NCBI GenBank assembly: GCA_021802545.1
Contig: JAJZRS010000011.1
Coordinates: forward strand, 22,110-86,109
Length of the DNA stretch: 64,000 bases
Source of the DNA: Pseudomonadota bacterium
GTDB taxonomy: Bacteria; Pseudomonadota; Gammaproteobacteria; Burkholderiales; JABEVD01
Reading direction: 5' to 3'
Of this stretch, positions 45,236-54,857 are shown piece by piece (within the stretch, counting starts at the first letter, position 1; each line of letters opens with the position of its first letter). Below the pieces are notes generated by a model. That model saw only the letters and a program-made list of their open reading frames with translations, was not told the origin of the DNA and did no database searches. Both the position numbers and the translations under genes were made by a program.

Positions 45236-45264
45236 TTTTTACGCCACAGCCGTGAGAAAGTCAA
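45236..45264 (-). promoter_or_regulatory. Promoter of the cold-shock gene
   Basis: On the minus strand TTGACT (45259-45264) and TAAAAA (45236-45241) are 17 bp apart. Predicted initiation near 45229 leaves a leader of about 100 nt before the ATG, as known for cold-shock mRNAs. Confidence 0.55.
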
Positions 45265-45312
45265 GGACAGCCTGATTCGGTGTAGAATGTCGGTTTGTCA
45301 ATGAGGGGCGAA

Positions 45313-46344
45313 ATGCTGACCATCACCAGGCCGGACGACTGGCATCTTCATCTGAGAGACGGGGCCGCGATGCGGGACGTGCTGCATCATACGGCGAGCC
45401 GTTTCGGCCGCGCCATCGTCATGCCGAATCTGAAGCCGCCCATCACCAAGGTCGAGGAAGCGCTCGCCTACAGGAGAAGGATACTGGACGCGGTGCCAGA
45501 AGGATCGGGATTCGAGCCGCTCATGACCCTTTATCTGACCGACAATACCGCCGCCGAGGAGATTCTTTTTGCCAAATCGAGCGGCATCGTGAAGGCGGTG
45601 AAATACTATCCGGCAGGGGCGACCACCAATTCCGATTCGGGAGTGACCGACATCGCAAAATGCGAGGCCGCGCTTGCCGAGATGGCCGAATGCGGCATGC
45701 CTCTCCTCGTTCACGGGGAAGTCACGGATCCCGCCGTCGACGTTTTCGACAGGGAAAAAGCGTTCATCGACCGGGTGCTCGCCCCCCTCATCCATCGCCA
45801 TCCCAAACTCAGGATCGTCTTCGAGCACATCACCACGAAGGACGCTGTCGAATTCGTGAGGGAGAACGATATCGGCGCGACCATCACGGCGCACCATCTG
45901 CTCATGAACAGGAACGCCATGTTCTCCGGCGGCATCCGCCCGCACCATTACTGCCTTCCGGTATTGAAGCGCGAAGTTCACCGGGTTGCGCTCGTGGAAG
46001 CGGCAACTTCCGGAAACCCGAAATATTTTTTAGGCACCGACAGCGCGCCACACGCGCAATCCGACAAGGAATCCTCCTGCGGCTGCGCGGGCATCTACAC
46101 GGCGCATGCGGCCATCGAATTATATGCCGAAGCCTTCGACGAGGCGGAGGCCTTGGACAAGCTCGAAGCTTTCGCGAGCTTTCACGGCGCCGATTTTTAC
46201 GGCCTGCCCAGGAACACGGAAAAACTCGATCTTTACAGGGAAGAATGGACCATTCCCGAATCCTATCCTTTCGGAAACGGGTCGCTCATTCCGCTGCGCG
46301 CCGGGGGGGCCCTTTCCTGGAAGTCAAGCCTGCGGAAATGGTAG
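45313..46344 (+). CDS. pyrC: Dihydroorotase
   Basis: A 343-residue class II dihydroorotase of pyrimidine biosynthesis. The binuclear zinc site is visible: [10 protein letters not shown] (His-x-His), the carbamylated lysine in [18 protein letters not shown] (about 96-113), [20 protein letters not shown] and FLGTDSAPH (Asp). ATG 45313 after GAGGGG is preferred to in-frame codons 12-18 bp upstream. It diverges from the cold-shock gene, and a -10-like TAGAAT lies at 45283. Confidence 0.97.
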   Translation: MLTITRPDDWHLHLRDGAAMRDVLHHTASRFGRAIVMPNLKPPITKVEEALAYRRRILDAVPEGSGFEPLMTLYLTDNTAAEEILFAKSSGIVKAVKYYPAGATTNSDSGVTDIAKCEAALAEMAECGMPLLVHGEVTDPAVDVFDREKAFIDRVLAPLIHRHPKLRIVFEHITTKDAVEFVRENDIGATITAHHLLMNRNAMFSGGIRPHHYCLPVLKREVHRVALVEAATSGNPKYFLGTDSAPHAQSDKESSCGCAGIYTAHAAIELYAEAFDEAEALDKLEAFASFHGADFYGLPRNTEKLDLYREEWTIPESYPFGNGSLIPLRAGGALSWKSSLRKW

Positions 46345-46371
46345 AATCGGACTATTTGACGGGAAGGCATC

Positions 46372-47097
46372 ATGGCTGGACATTCCAAGTGGGCGAACAT
46401 CAAGCACAAGAAGGCGGCGACTGACGCCAAGCGCGGCAAGATATTCACCCGGCTCATCAAGGAAATCACCGTTGCTGCGAAGCTCGGGGGCGGGGACATC
46501 ACTTCCAATCCCAGGCTGCGTCTCGCGGTCGACAAGGCATACGACAACAACATGCCCAAGGACAACGTCGAGCGCGCCATCAAGCGCGGCACGGGCGACA
46601 TGGAGGGCGTCAACTACGAGGAAATCCGCTACGAGGGGTACGGCATCAACGGCGCCGCAGTGATGGTCGACTGTCTGACGGACAACAGGGTCAGGACGGT
46701 CGCCGACGTGCGCCATGCCTTCACGAAATACGGCGGGAATCTCGGGACGGACGGATCGGTTTCCTTCCTCTTCAAGCATTGCGGCCAGATGATTTTCTCC
46801 CCTGAAACGAACGAGGAAAAGCTCTTCGACGTCGCGCTGGAAGCCGGGGCCGAAGACGTGTTGAGCCAGGAGGACGGCAGTTTCGAAGTGCTCACGTCCC
46901 CCCAGGATTTCGAGCAGGTCAGGAAGGTTCTGGAAGGCGCGGGCATGAAACCCGAATTTGCCGAAGTGACGATGCGCCCCGAGAACGAGACGCTCTTTTC
47001 CGGCGATGATGCGCTGAAAATGCAGAAGCTCCTGGATGCCCTGGAGAACATCGACGACGTCCAGGCCGTCTATACCACGGCGGTGATCGAGGACTGA
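46372..47097 (+). CDS. yebC: YebC/PmpR family regulatory protein
   Basis: A 241-residue protein of the YebC/PmpR family with the signature opening [19 protein letters not shown] and the conserved [33 protein letters not shown] and [12 protein letters not shown]. Members act as transcription factors or as translation factors relieving ribosome stalling. It lies immediately upstream of the duplicated ruvC start, as in the usual yebC-ruvC-ruvA-ruvB order. Confidence 0.96.
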   Translation: MAGHSKWANIKHKKAATDAKRGKIFTRLIKEITVAAKLGGGDITSNPRLRLAVDKAYDNNMPKDNVERAIKRGTGDMEGVNYEEIRYEGYGINGAAVMVDCLTDNRVRTVADVRHAFTKYGGNLGTDGSVSFLFKHCGQMIFSPETNEEKLFDVALEAGAEDVLSQEDGSFEVLTSPQDFEQVRKVLEGAGMKPEFAEVTMRPENETLFSGDDALKMQKLLDALENIDDVQAVYTTAVIED

Positions 47098-47249
47098 GTG
47101 CGGATACTGGGGATCGATCCTGGGCTCAGGGTGACGGGCTTTAGTTTCGGCATAACCTGCCGGTTAGCCTGCTCTGAAACCCGTCGAGTGTCATGAAGGA
47201 AGCCGTGAGGATACTGGGGATCGATCCTGGGCTCAGGGTGACGGGTTTT
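47098..47249 (+). repeat. 45-bp direct duplication of the ruvC start with hairpin spacer
   Basis: 47098-47142 and 47205-47249 match at 43 of 45 positions and encode the same RuvC opening [14 protein letters not shown]. The first copy runs on for 17 more codons into TGA at 47194-47196, so it is an untranslatable remnant. Between them, TAACC-TGCC-GGTTA (about 47154-47167), flanked by GTTTC and GAAAC, can fold as a hairpin. Confidence 0.8.
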
Positions 47250-47693
47250 GGCATTCTCGAAAAACAGGGGCAAAAGCTCGAATACGTGGCGAGCGGCTGC
47301 ATCAGGACGCCTGACGGCGAACTGCCCGCGAGATTGAAATCCATTCTCGACGGGCTCAGGGAAGTGATCGAATTGCACGAGCCTCTCGAAGTTTCGGTCG
47401 AGAAAGTGTTCGTCAACGTCAATCCCCAGTCCACATTGCTGCTCGGGCAGGCGAGGGGGGCGGCGATATGCGCTGCGGTGTCGAAAAACCTGCCGGTTTC
47501 CGAATACACCGCCTTGCAGGTGAAGCAGGCCGTTGTCGGGCAGGGGCACGCGGCCAAGGAGCAGGTCCAGGAAATGGTGAAAAGGCTTTTGAATCTATCC
47601 GGCACGCCCCAGGCGGATGCGGCTGACGCGCTGGCCTGCGCGATCTGCCATGCCCATGCGGGCAATGCCTTCAAGATGGGAAGAAGATCGTGA
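47193..47693 (+). CDS. ruvC: Crossover junction endodeoxyribonuclease RuvC
   Basis: A 166-residue Holliday-junction resolvase. The catalytic acidic residues are in [12 protein letters not shown] (Asp near residue 11), SVEKVFVN (Glu) and [15 protein letters not shown] (Asp pair). Length is normal for the family. ATG 47193 has no ribosome-binding site. GTG 47205, preceded by AAGGA and giving VRILGID, equals the ordinary RuvC start and may be used. The upstream 45 bp are a broken duplicate of this start. The 3' end overlaps ruvA by 4 bp. Confidence 0.95.
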   Translation: MKEAVRILGIDPGLRVTGFGILEKQGQKLEYVASGCIRTPDGELPARLKSILDGLREVIELHEPLEVSVEKVFVNVNPQSTLLLGQARGAAICAAVSKNLPVSEYTALQVKQAVVGQGHAAKEQVQEMVKRLLNLSGTPQADAADALACAICHAHAGNAFKMGRRS

Positions 47694-48259
47694 TCGGCAG
47701 GATTTCGGGCAAGCTGATCGAGAAGCACCCGCCGCAGATCCTCATCGATGTGAGCGGGATAGGCTACGAGATCGATGTGCCCATGAGCACGTTCTACATC
47801 CTGCCCGCATTGGGAGAGACAGTTTCCCTGCACACGCATCTTTCCGTCAGGGAAGACGCCCATGTCCTTTACGGATTTTCCTCCCTCGACGAGCGGCGCG
47901 TGTTCAGGCAGCTTTTGAAGATTTCCGGCGTGGGACCCAAGCTCGCACTGGCCGTTCTTTCAGGATTGTCGATTGCCGAGCTCGCCGGCGCCGTCCAGTC
48001 GGGAGAGCCGGGCAGGCTGGTGAAGATACCCGGGGTGGGCAAGAAAACGGCGGAGCGGCTTGTGCTCGAATTGCGGGACAAGATCGAGGGGCCTGCGATG
48101 CCTTCATCGAACGCAAGAGGCGACGTGCTGGACGCGCTCGTTGCGCTAGGCTACAGCGAAAAGGAAGCTGCAAATGCGTTGCGGCAGATCGATCCTGCGG
48201 CATCGACCGAGGAAGGCATCAGGATGGGGCTCAAGCTGTTATCCAGGGGGCAATCTTGA
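47690..48259 (+). CDS. ruvA: Holliday junction branch-migration protein RuvA
   Basis: A 189-residue DNA-binding subunit that holds the four-way junction for RuvB. It has the OB-like domain I ([20 protein letters not shown]), the tandem helix-hairpin-helix region ([23 protein letters not shown] and [19 protein letters not shown]) and a C-terminal domain III that contacts RuvB. GTG start 47690; the last bases overlap the ruvB start. Confidence 0.97.
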   Translation: MIGRISGKLIEKHPPQILIDVSGIGYEIDVPMSTFYILPALGETVSLHTHLSVREDAHVLYGFSSLDERRVFRQLLKISGVGPKLALAVLSGLSIAELAGAVQSGEPGRLVKIPGVGKKTAERLVLELRDKIEGPAMPSSNARGDVLDALVALGYSEKEAANALRQIDPAASTEEGIRMGLKLLSRGQS

Positions 48260-49272
48260 TCGAATCGGACAGGCTGATCTCGGGATCCGCGGCTTCCCAG
48301 GAGGAGGCGATCGAGCGCGCGCTCCGTCCGAGGATGCTCGACGAATACGTCGGGCAGGAAAGGATCAGGGGGCAGCTGCAAATCTTCATCGAGGCGGCGA
48401 GAATGCGGCAGGAGACGCTCGATCATGTGCTGCTCTTCGGCCCGCCCGGACTCGGCAAGACAACCTTGGCCCACATCATCAGCCGCGAGATGGGGGTCAA
48501 CCTCAGGCAGACCTCCGGGCCCGTGCTCGAGCGCGCAGGGGATCTCGCTGCGCTGCTCACCAACCTGGAGCCCCACGACGTGCTCTTCATCGACGAGATC
48601 CACAGGCTGAGCCCCGTCGTCGAGGAAATCCTCTATCCCGCCCTGGAAGACTACCAGCTCGACATCATGATCGGAGAAGGGCCTGCGGCGAGAACGGTGA
48701 AGCTGGATCTTCCACCCTTCACGCTGGTTGGGGCGACGACCAGGGCAGGCATGCTCACGAACCCCTTGCGCGACCGGTTCGGCATCGTGGCCAGGCTCGA
48801 ATTCTACACGGTCGAAGAACTTGCCAAGATCGTGGTCCGCTCGGCAAGCCTGCTGAAAGTTGGCATTTCGGAAGAAGGCGCGATCGAAGTCGCGAGGCGT
48901 TCCAGGGGGACGCCGAGAATCGCGAACAGGCTGCTGAGACGGGTAAGGGATTACGCCGAAGTGAAGGCGGGCGGCGTGGTGACGATGGAAGTCGCCGATG
49001 CAGCGCTTTCCATGCTCGATGTCGATGAGGCCGGTTTTGACGTCATGGACAGGAAGCTGCTGCTGGCCATCATCGAGAAGTTTTCGGGAGGGCCTGTCGG
49101 CGTGGACAATCTGGCCGCGGCGATCGGAGAGGAGCGCGACACGATCGAAGACGTGATCGAGCCCTATCTCATCCAGCAGGGCTACATTCAAAGAACGTCG
49201 CGTGGTAGAATCGCGACGCTTTCCGCCTACAGCCATTTCGGGCTGACTGCATCCGAAGGAACGCTCTTTTGA
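48256..49272 (+). CDS. ruvB: Holliday junction branch-migration ATPase RuvB
   Basis: A 338-residue AAA+ hexameric motor. Walker A is [10 protein letters not shown], Walker B is LFIDEIHRL, sensor 1 lies near GATTRAGML, and a C-terminal winged helix follows ([21 protein letters not shown]). The TTG start at 48256 gives the conserved opening [10 protein letters not shown] and follows AGGGGG; it overlaps the ruvA stop. Upstream in-frame codons antisense to conserved residues can be ignored. Confidence 0.97.
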   Translation: MIESDRLISGSAASQEEAIERALRPRMLDEYVGQERIRGQLQIFIEAARMRQETLDHVLLFGPPGLGKTTLAHIISREMGVNLRQTSGPVLERAGDLAALLTNLEPHDVLFIDEIHRLSPVVEEILYPALEDYQLDIMIGEGPAARTVKLDLPPFTLVGATTRAGMLTNPLRDRFGIVARLEFYTVEELAKIVVRSASLLKVGISEEGAIEVARRSRGTPRIANRLLRRVRDYAEVKAGGVVTMEVADAALSMLDVDEAGFDVMDRKLLLAIIEKFSGGPVGVDNLAAAIGEERDTIEDVIEPYLIQQGYIQRTSRGRIATLSAYSHFGLTASEGTLF

Positions 49273-49664
49273 ACTACGCTTTTCCGGTCAGGGTCTATTA
49301 CCAGGATACGGATGCCGGCGGGGTGGTATTCCACTCGAGCTACATCGATTTCATGGAGCGCGCGAGATCGGAATGGCTGAGATGCCTGGGGTTCTCCAAT
49401 TCCGGCCTGATGAAGGAGCATAAGGTGGTTTTCGTGGTGCGCTCCATCGAGATCACCTATTTCAGGCCGGCCGTGCTCGACGATTTGCTCGAAGTGGGCG
49501 TCGAGATCGAGAAGATGGGAAGAAGCCTGATGGTGTTCAGGCAGGAAGTGAAAAGGGGGGAGGAAGTGCTGGTCGGCGCCCGAGTCGGACTTGTCTGCGC
49601 CGACACCGATTCGTTCAAGCCTGTCAGCGTTCCCCGCGCGATCAGGTCAAAACTGGAAAATTGA
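49269..49664 (+). CDS. ybgC: YbgC-type acyl-CoA thioesterase
   Basis: A 131-residue hot-dog-fold thioesterase. [25 protein letters not shown] contains the catalytic Asp (residue 14 or 16) and the family signature. It is found in nearly all Tol-Pal operons and has been linked to phospholipid metabolism. It starts with TTG 49269, overlapping the ruvB stop, and is 4 bp before tolQ. Confidence 0.95.
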   Translation: MNYAFPVRVYYQDTDAGGVVFHSSYIDFMERARSEWLRCLGFSNSGLMKEHKVVFVVRSIEITYFRPAVLDDLLEVGVEIEKMGRSLMVFRQEVKRGEEVLVGARVGLVCADTDSFKPVSVPRAIRSKLEN

Positions 49665-49668
49665 ATTC

Positions 49669-50352
49669 ATGGAAATCACGAAGGATTTGTCTTTTGTAGG
49701 GATGATCGCGAACGCCAGCGTCGTGGTGCAGATCATCCTGGCCCTGTTGCTGCTTGTGTCCCTGATGTCCTGGTGGCACATCTTCATGAAGATGTTCTCG
49801 ATCAGGCAGGCGGCGCAGCAGAGCGACAGCTTCGAGCGCGATTTCTGGAACAGTTCCGACCTCAACGCCATCTATCAGAGCGCGACGTCTTCAAGACATC
49901 AGTCGGGCAGCATGGAGCGCATATTCGAAGCCGGATTCAGGGAATTCATGAAGCTGAAGAAGCAGCCCGGCATGGACAACGGCGCAGTGATGGAAGGCAC
50001 AAGGCGCGCCATGCGCGCGACCTACCAGCGGGAAATGGATTCCTTGGAAGCCAATCTCCCTTTTCTCGCCACGGTCGGCTCGGTGAGCCCTTATGTCGGC
50101 CTTTTCGGCACGGTATGGGGGATCATGAACGCATTCAGGGGGCTGGCCAATGTCGCTCAGGCGACCTTGGCCCATGTCGCGCCCGGCATCGCTGAAGCAT
50201 TGATCGCGACCGCGATCGGCCTTTTCGCTGCGATTCCCGCAGTGGTCGCCTATAACCGCTATTCCCACGAAGTCGACAGGCTGGCGAGCCGCTTCGACAG
50301 CTTCATGGAAGAGCTTTCCAACGTGCTCCAGCGCCAGGTGGGCAGGCCGTGA
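49669..50352 (+). CDS. tolQ: Tol-Pal system inner-membrane protein TolQ
   Basis: A 227-residue MotA/TolQ/ExbB proton-channel protein. It has an N-terminal membrane helix (about 14-36), a large cytoplasmic loop and two closely spaced C-terminal helices containing SVSPYVGLFGTVWGIMNAF and GIAEALIATAIGLFAAIPAV. TolQ and TolR form the stator that energises TolA across the envelope during constriction. The start is ATG 49669, and the stop overlaps tolR. Confidence 0.97.
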   Translation: MEITKDLSFVGMIANASVVVQIILALLLLVSLMSWWHIFMKMFSIRQAAQQSDSFERDFWNSSDLNAIYQSATSSRHQSGSMERIFEAGFREFMKLKKQPGMDNGAVMEGTRRAMRATYQREMDSLEANLPFLATVGSVSPYVGLFGTVWGIMNAFRGLANVAQATLAHVAPGIAEALIATAIGLFAAIPAVVAYNRYSHEVDRLASRFDSFMEELSNVLQRQVGRP

Positions 50353-50774
50353 GCATCGCATCGAGGCGGCCGCGCCGCCAGATGAACCAGATCAACGTCG
50401 TTCCCTACATCGACGTGATGCTCGTGCTGCTCGTGATCTTCATGGTGACCGCGCCCATGATCAACCCGGGAGAAATCGACCTGCCTAAGGTCGGGCAGTC
50501 GCTCAAGACGCCGGTATCCCCCTTGGAAGTGATCATCAAGAAGGACTCGACCCTGGCCTTGCGCGACAGGTCGAAATCGTCCGGGGCGGAAGAATTGACG
50601 AAGGACGAGCTTGTCGCCGAAATCAAGATGAAGCAGCAGCAGAATCCCGATCAGCCTGTAGTCATATCGGCGGACAAGTCAGTGCGCTATGGCGAAGTGA
50701 TCAAGATCATGGACATCCTGGAGGGACAGCAGGTGAAGAAGGTGGGCCTGCTCGCCAAACCCGATACGAAATGA
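50349..50774 (+). CDS. tolR: Tol-Pal system protein TolR
   Basis: A 141-residue ExbD/TolR subunit with one transmembrane helix (about 19-38). It carries the proton-path Asp in VVPYIDVMLVLLVIFMVTAP and a periplasmic domain ending in VGLLAKPD. It starts with GTG 50349, overlaps tolQ by 4 bp and tolA by 4 bp, and is preceded by no separate promoter signal. Confidence 0.97.
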   Translation: MSIASRRPRRQMNQINVVPYIDVMLVLLVIFMVTAPMINPGEIDLPKVGQSLKTPVSPLEVIIKKDSTLALRDRSKSSGAEELTKDELVAEIKMKQQQNPDQPVVISADKSVRYGEVIKIMDILEGQQVKKVGLLAKPDTK

Positions 50775-51541
50775 CCGACCGGAAAATCCCTGCGGCGATC
50801 CTCGCCGTCATGGTTCACTTGTTTCTCCTCGCTGTCCTCGTTTTCGGGTTCAGATGGCAGGCATCAGAACCGGCCGTGCTCCAGGCGCAGATCTGGAGCG
50901 AGCTGCCTTCTGCGCCTCCCCCCCCGAGACCTGAACCCAAGCCTGAGCCTGCGCCCAAGCCAGAGCCCAGGCCCGAGCCCAAGCCTGCTCCGAAACCTGT
51001 ACCCAAGCCCCAGGTGGAAAAGCCTGACATCGCCTTGAAGAAGGCGAAGGAAAAAAAGCGCCAGGAAGAAGAGAAGGAAGCCAGGCTCAAAGAGGAAAAG
51101 CTCAGGAAGGAGAAGCTCGAAAAGGAGAAGCAGCTCCGCCAGGCGCTCGAGAAGAAGCTCGAGAAGCAGAGGATGGAAAAACAGATGCAGCAGGCCCAGC
51201 AGGAGAGAGTCGACGCCCTCAACAGGATGATGCAGGCGAGAGCCGCTTCAGCTAAATCCAGCCTGATCGACAAATACAAGGCGATGATCCATAACAAGAT
51301 CAAGCGCTATGTCGTGGTCCCGCTCAATTTGAGCGGCAATCCAGAAGCGGAATTTGACGTCGTGCTCCTGCCGGACGGCGAGGTGCTGAGGGCCACGCTC
51401 GTCAAATCGAGCGGCTATCCCGCCTACGATGCGGCAGTCGAGCGTGCCATACTGAGGGCCTCCCCGTTGCCGCTCCCCCCCGATACATCGCTGTTCGACG
51501 AATTCAGAACCCTGGATTTGCATTTCAAGCCCAACGAATGA
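50771..51541 (+). CDS. tolA: Tol-Pal system protein TolA
   Basis: A 256-residue protein spanning the periplasm. It has an N-terminal anchor helix (about 9-28, with the SHLS-like VMVHLFLLAVLVFGF), a Pro/Glu/Lys repeat (PEPKPEPAPKPEPRPEP), a long Lys/Glu/Arg/Gln coiled coil (about 90-155) and a C-terminal TonB-like domain (VKSSGYPAYDAAVERAILRA). It transmits the TolQR motion to Pal and TolB. Domain III is short but recognisable. Confidence 0.93.
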   Translation: MTDRKIPAAILAVMVHLFLLAVLVFGFRWQASEPAVLQAQIWSELPSAPPPPRPEPKPEPAPKPEPRPEPKPAPKPVPKPQVEKPDIALKKAKEKKRQEEEKEARLKEEKLRKEKLEKEKQLRQALEKKLEKQRMEKQMQQAQQERVDALNRMMQARAASAKSSLIDKYKAMIHNKIKRYVVVPLNLSGNPEAEFDVVLLPDGEVLRATLVKSSGYPAYDAAVERAILRASPLPLPPDTSLFDEFRTLDLHFKPNE

Positions 51542-51605
51542 AAGAATTGTGTAAGCTATCTGGTTTAAAATGCGGAAGCCCGGAGATAGGGCGAATGGTA
51601 CGTAC

Positions 51606-52865
51606 ATGAAAAAATTAGCGAGTTGCATCGTTTTCCTTCTGCTGGTCCTGTGCAGGCCGGCTTTTGCCGCCCTCTCGATCGAGATCGTGGGAGGGGGGGA
51701 AAACCAGATCCCCATATCTGTCGTGCCCTTCGAATCGGATTCAGGCGGGGTGTCCGCCGTCATCGCGGCCGACCTCGCACGGTGCGGCATGTTCAAGATG
51801 ATCGATCCTGGCAGCGCTCAGCCCCATGACATCTCCCAGGTGAATTATCCGGACTGGAAGGACAAGGGCGCCGATGCGGTTGTGATCGGCGGAATCTATC
51901 CGGCGGCAGGCGGGCAGTACGAAGTCAGATTCAGGCTGCTCGATGCCAACAAGCAGACCCAGCTCGCGGGATTCAGCTATACGGTAAGCTCCAGCCAGTT
52001 CAGGCAGACCGCCCACAGAATCGCCGACGTGATTTACCAGCAGCTGACCGGGAACGCCGGCGTCTTCAGCACCAAGATCGCCTATATCCTGAAAAGAAGC
52101 GGGCATTTCGAGCTGCAGGTGGCCGATGCCGACGGCTATGGCGCCCAGCCCATCGTTTCCGTCAATGCGCCCATCATTTCCCCTGCCTGGTCTCCGGACG
52201 GAAAGAAGATCGCCTACGTTTCCTTCGAGCTGGGCAAGGCCGCCGTCTATGTCCAGGATATCCTCACGGGAAGGCGGCACGTCGTGGCGAATTTCAGGGG
52301 AAGCAACAGCGCCCCTGCCTGGTCTCCCGATGGAAAGGAAATCGCTTTCACTTGGAGTCACGACGGCCATTCTAGGATCGACATCGTCGACGAAGACGGC
52401 CGCAACAGGCGGGAAATCGAGGCGTCCCCTGGCATCAGCACGGAGGCGAGCTTTTCTCCGGACGGGCAGCAGATCATTTTCACGTCCGACAGGGGGGGCT
52501 CTCCCCAGGTCTACAGGATGCCCGTCGCCGGCGGGAAGATTGAACGGCTGACTTTCGAGGGCAATTACAACGTTTCTCCGCACTACAGCCCGGACGGAAA
52601 AAGCTTCATTTACCTCGAACGCAACGGCGGCCATTTCAACGTCGCAATCCAGGATTTCACCACGGGGCAGTCGCAGATACTCACAGACGGAGATCTCGAT
52701 CAATCGCCCACATTCGCGCCCAATGGACAGCTTATATTGTATGCATCCATTTACGGCGGACGTGGTATATTAGCCATCGTATCGATTGATGGCAGAATCA
52801 AACAACGCTTGACCATGCAGTCCGGGGACATACGTGAGCCTGCCTGGGGGCCGTTGGTGCACTGA
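51606..52865 (+). CDS. tolB: Tol-Pal system periplasmic beta-propeller TolB
   Basis: A 419-residue periplasmic protein with a signal peptide (MKKLASCIVFLLLVLCRPAFA), an N-terminal alpha/beta domain and a C-terminal six-bladed propeller built of SPDGKKIAY-type repeats (WSPDGKEIAFT, FSPDGQQIIFT, YSPDGKSFIYL, FAPNGQLILYA). It binds Pal and TolA. The start at 51606 is placed at the signal peptide; the ribosome-binding site is poor and an in-frame ATG at 51570 exists. The gene follows tolA after 64 bp. Confidence 0.97.
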   Translation: MKKLASCIVFLLLVLCRPAFAALSIEIVGGGENQIPISVVPFESDSGGVSAVIAADLARCGMFKMIDPGSAQPHDISQVNYPDWKDKGADAVVIGGIYPAAGGQYEVRFRLLDANKQTQLAGFSYTVSSSQFRQTAHRIADVIYQQLTGNAGVFSTKIAYILKRSGHFELQVADADGYGAQPIVSVNAPIISPAWSPDGKKIAYVSFELGKAAVYVQDILTGRRHVVANFRGSNSAPAWSPDGKEIAFTWSHDGHSRIDIVDEDGRNRREIEASPGISTEASFSPDGQQIIFTSDRGGSPQVYRMPVAGGKIERLTFEGNYNVSPHYSPDGKSFIYLERNGGHFNVAIQDFTTGQSQILTDGDLDQSPTFAPNGQLILYASIYGGRGILAIVSIDGRIKQRLTMQSGDIREPAWGPLVH

Positions 52866-52899
52866 ACTTTGATCAATAACCTTTAGGAGAGAGTAAGAA

Positions 52900-53394
52900 A
52901 TGAGACAGCTTATGCTGAGTGCGCTTCTGATGAGCCTGCTTGCAGCCTGCGGAAGTCAGCCCACCAAACCGGAAGCCAAAGCCGCCTCCGCTGCTTCGTC
53001 GAACGGCGCAGCGACCAAGGCTGCTGCGATCAACCCCCTCAACGATCCGCACAACATCCTGTCGCATCGCAGCGTCTATTACGACTTCGACAAGTCCATC
53101 GTCAAGGACGAGTACAAGCCGATGATCAAGGCGCATGCCGAATACATTGATTCGCATGCCAGCGCAAAGGTCCAGCTGCAGGGCAACTGCGACGAGCGCG
53201 GCAGCCGCGAATACAACCTGGCGCTCGGACAGCGCCGCGCCGACAGCGTCAAGCAGCTGATGGAAGCTGCAGGCGTCGCCGGATCCCGCCTGTCCACCGT
53301 GAGCTACGGCTCCGAGAAGCCCCGCGCGCTCGGCCACAACGAGGAAGCCTGGGCACAGAACCGCCGCACCGACATCGTCTACCAGAGCGAGTAA
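52900..53394 (+). CDS. pal: Peptidoglycan-associated lipoprotein Pal
   Basis: A 164-residue outer-membrane lipoprotein. The lipobox is LLAAC (Cys17), an Ala/Lys/Ser-rich linker follows, and the OmpA-like C-terminal domain has VYYDFDKSIVKDEYKPMIKAHAEYI, GNCDERGSREYNLALGQRRAD and AQNRRTDIVY, the peptidoglycan (diaminopimelate)-binding face. The start follows AGGAGAG. It ends immediately before cpoB. Confidence 0.98.
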   Translation: MRQLMLSALLMSLLAACGSQPTKPEAKAASAASSNGAATKAAAINPLNDPHNILSHRSVYYDFDKSIVKDEYKPMIKAHAEYIDSHASAKVQLQGNCDERGSREYNLALGQRRADSVKQLMEAAGVAGSRLSTVSYGSEKPRALGHNEEAWAQNRRTDIVYQSE

Positions 53395-54216
53395 TTGCGT
53401 TTGGCAGCGAACTGGAACCGCCTGATCGGGCGGTTCCCCCTATTCCTTTTCCTGATCGCGACCCAGGCTCATGCCGGGCTCTTTTCTGACGACGAAGCTC
53501 GCCAGAAGATCGACGCGAACCAGCAGGAAATACAGAAGCTCGAGGCCATGGTTCAGAAGCTGCAGGGCAGCCTGATCGACATGGAAGGGCGCATCCAGTC
53601 CCAGAACGCGGATATCGCGACCCTGCGAGGCAAGCTTGAAGAACTCGGCTACGGCATCGATACTGCGCAAAAGCACCAGAAGGATTTCTACATCGATCTG
53701 GACAGCAGGCTGAGACGTCTCGAGGGCGGACCTGCGTCAATGCCGGCCGCTGCATCCTCCCCGGCACCCGCTTCATCTTCCCTTGCGGCATCCGCTTCCG
53801 CCGCAGCATCCTCTCCTGCCGCGGCCCCCGCTCCTGCAAAACAGACGGATCAGTCCGATTACGAGGCCGCCTTCAACCAGTTCAAGATAGGCAACTATTC
53901 AGGCGCGATCGCCTCGTTCCAGGATTTCCTGAAAGCCCATCCGCAAAGCGAATATGCGCCCTCCGCCCAGTACTGGATAGGCAATGCGTATTACGCGACG
54001 CGCGACTTCAAGCGCGCGATCGAAGCGCAGCGGACACTGCTTTCGAAGTATCCGGACAGCCAGAAGGCGCCGGACGCCCTCATCAACATCGCGAGCAGCC
54101 AGCAGGAACTCGGAAAGAAGAAAGAGGCGAGAAAAACGCTCAGGGAAGTCGTTTCCAAATACCCCAAGTCCGACGCAGCAGCCAAGGCGAAGCAACGCCT
54201 TGAAAGCCTGAAGTAG
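53395..54216 (+). CDS. cpoB: Tol-Pal-associated cell-division coordinator CpoB (YbgF)
   Basis: A 273-residue periplasmic protein with a signal peptide (about 1-27, TTG start 53395), an N-terminal trimerising coiled coil (about 30-105), an Ala/Ser/Pro linker and three C-terminal TPR units (FNQFKIGNYSGAIASFQDFLKAHPQSEYAPSAQYWIGNAYY onwards). CpoB couples Tol-Pal outer-membrane constriction with PBP1B. It starts at the base after the pal stop; the stop overlaps the queE GTG. Confidence 0.92.
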   Translation: MRLAANWNRLIGRFPLFLFLIATQAHAGLFSDDEARQKIDANQQEIQKLEAMVQKLQGSLIDMEGRIQSQNADIATLRGKLEELGYGIDTAQKHQKDFYIDLDSRLRRLEGGPASMPAAASSPAPASSSLAASASAAASSPAAAPAPAKQTDQSDYEAAFNQFKIGNYSGAIASFQDFLKAHPQSEYAPSAQYWIGNAYYATRDFKRAIEAQRTLLSKYPDSQKAPDALINIASSQQELGKKKEARKTLREVVSKYPKSDAAAKAKQRLESLK

Positions 54217-54857
54217 TGCACACCCTCAAGATCAACGAAATCTTCTTTTCCCTGCAGGGGGAAACGAGCAGGACAGGGCTTCCGACCGTCTTCGTGAGGC
54301 TCACCGGATGTCCGCTCCGATGCAGCTACTGCGACACCGAATACGCCTTCCACGAAGGGAAAGCGCTGACGATTGCAAAGATCGTCGAGCAGGTGAAGTC
54401 CTATAATACAAGGTATGTCACGGTCACGGGGGGCGAGCCGCTCGCCCAGAAGCACTGCAATCTGCTGCTGGAATCGCTTTGCGATGCGGGCTGTTCGGTG
54501 TCGGTCGAAACGGGCGGCGCGCTCGACATCTCAAGGATCGATTCCAGGGTATCGAGGATAGTCGACATCAAGACGCCGGGATCACAGGAGGAAGAGAAGA
54601 ACCTCTGGTCCAATGTCGACTGGCTGAACCAGCGGGACGAGATCAAGTTCGTGCTCATGGATCATGCCGACTACGATTGGGCGAAAGCCATATTGGAAGA
54701 AAAAAGGCTTGCCGCGATCTGCCCTGTGCTTTTTTCCCCGGTCCAGGGAAAGCTGGATCCCAGGGAGCTCGCGCAGTGGATACTCGAAGACGGACTGGAG
54801 GTGAGGATGCAGATCCAGCTCCACAAGCTGTTATGGGGAAATGAAACTGGACGCTGA
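54216..54857 (+). CDS. queE: 7-carboxy-7-deazaguanine synthase
   Basis: A 213-residue radical-SAM enzyme of queuosine synthesis converting 6-carboxytetrahydropterin to 7-carboxy-7-deazaguanine. The cluster motif CxxxCxxC is seen in [18 protein letters not shown], with the earlier substrate region [20 protein letters not shown] and VTGGEPL. Length is normal for the short QueE type. GTG 54216 overlaps the cpoB stop, and its 3' end overlaps queC by 17 bp. Confidence 0.95.
   Translation: MHTLKINEIFFSLQGETSRTGLPTVFVRLTGCPLRCSYCDTEYAFHEGKALTIAKIVEQVKSYNTRYVTVTGGEPLAQKHCNLLLESLCDAGCSVSVETGGALDISRIDSRVSRIVDIKTPGSQEEEKNLWSNVDWLNQRDEIKFVLMDHADYDWAKAILEEKRLAAICPVLFSPVQGKLDPRELAQWILEDGLEVRMQIQLHKLLWGNETGR

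Noticed and set aside
47098..47196. A GTG-started 32-codon frame with a RuvC-like beginning
   Set aside because: It is the truncated duplicate of the ruvC start and not a gene; reported as a repeat.
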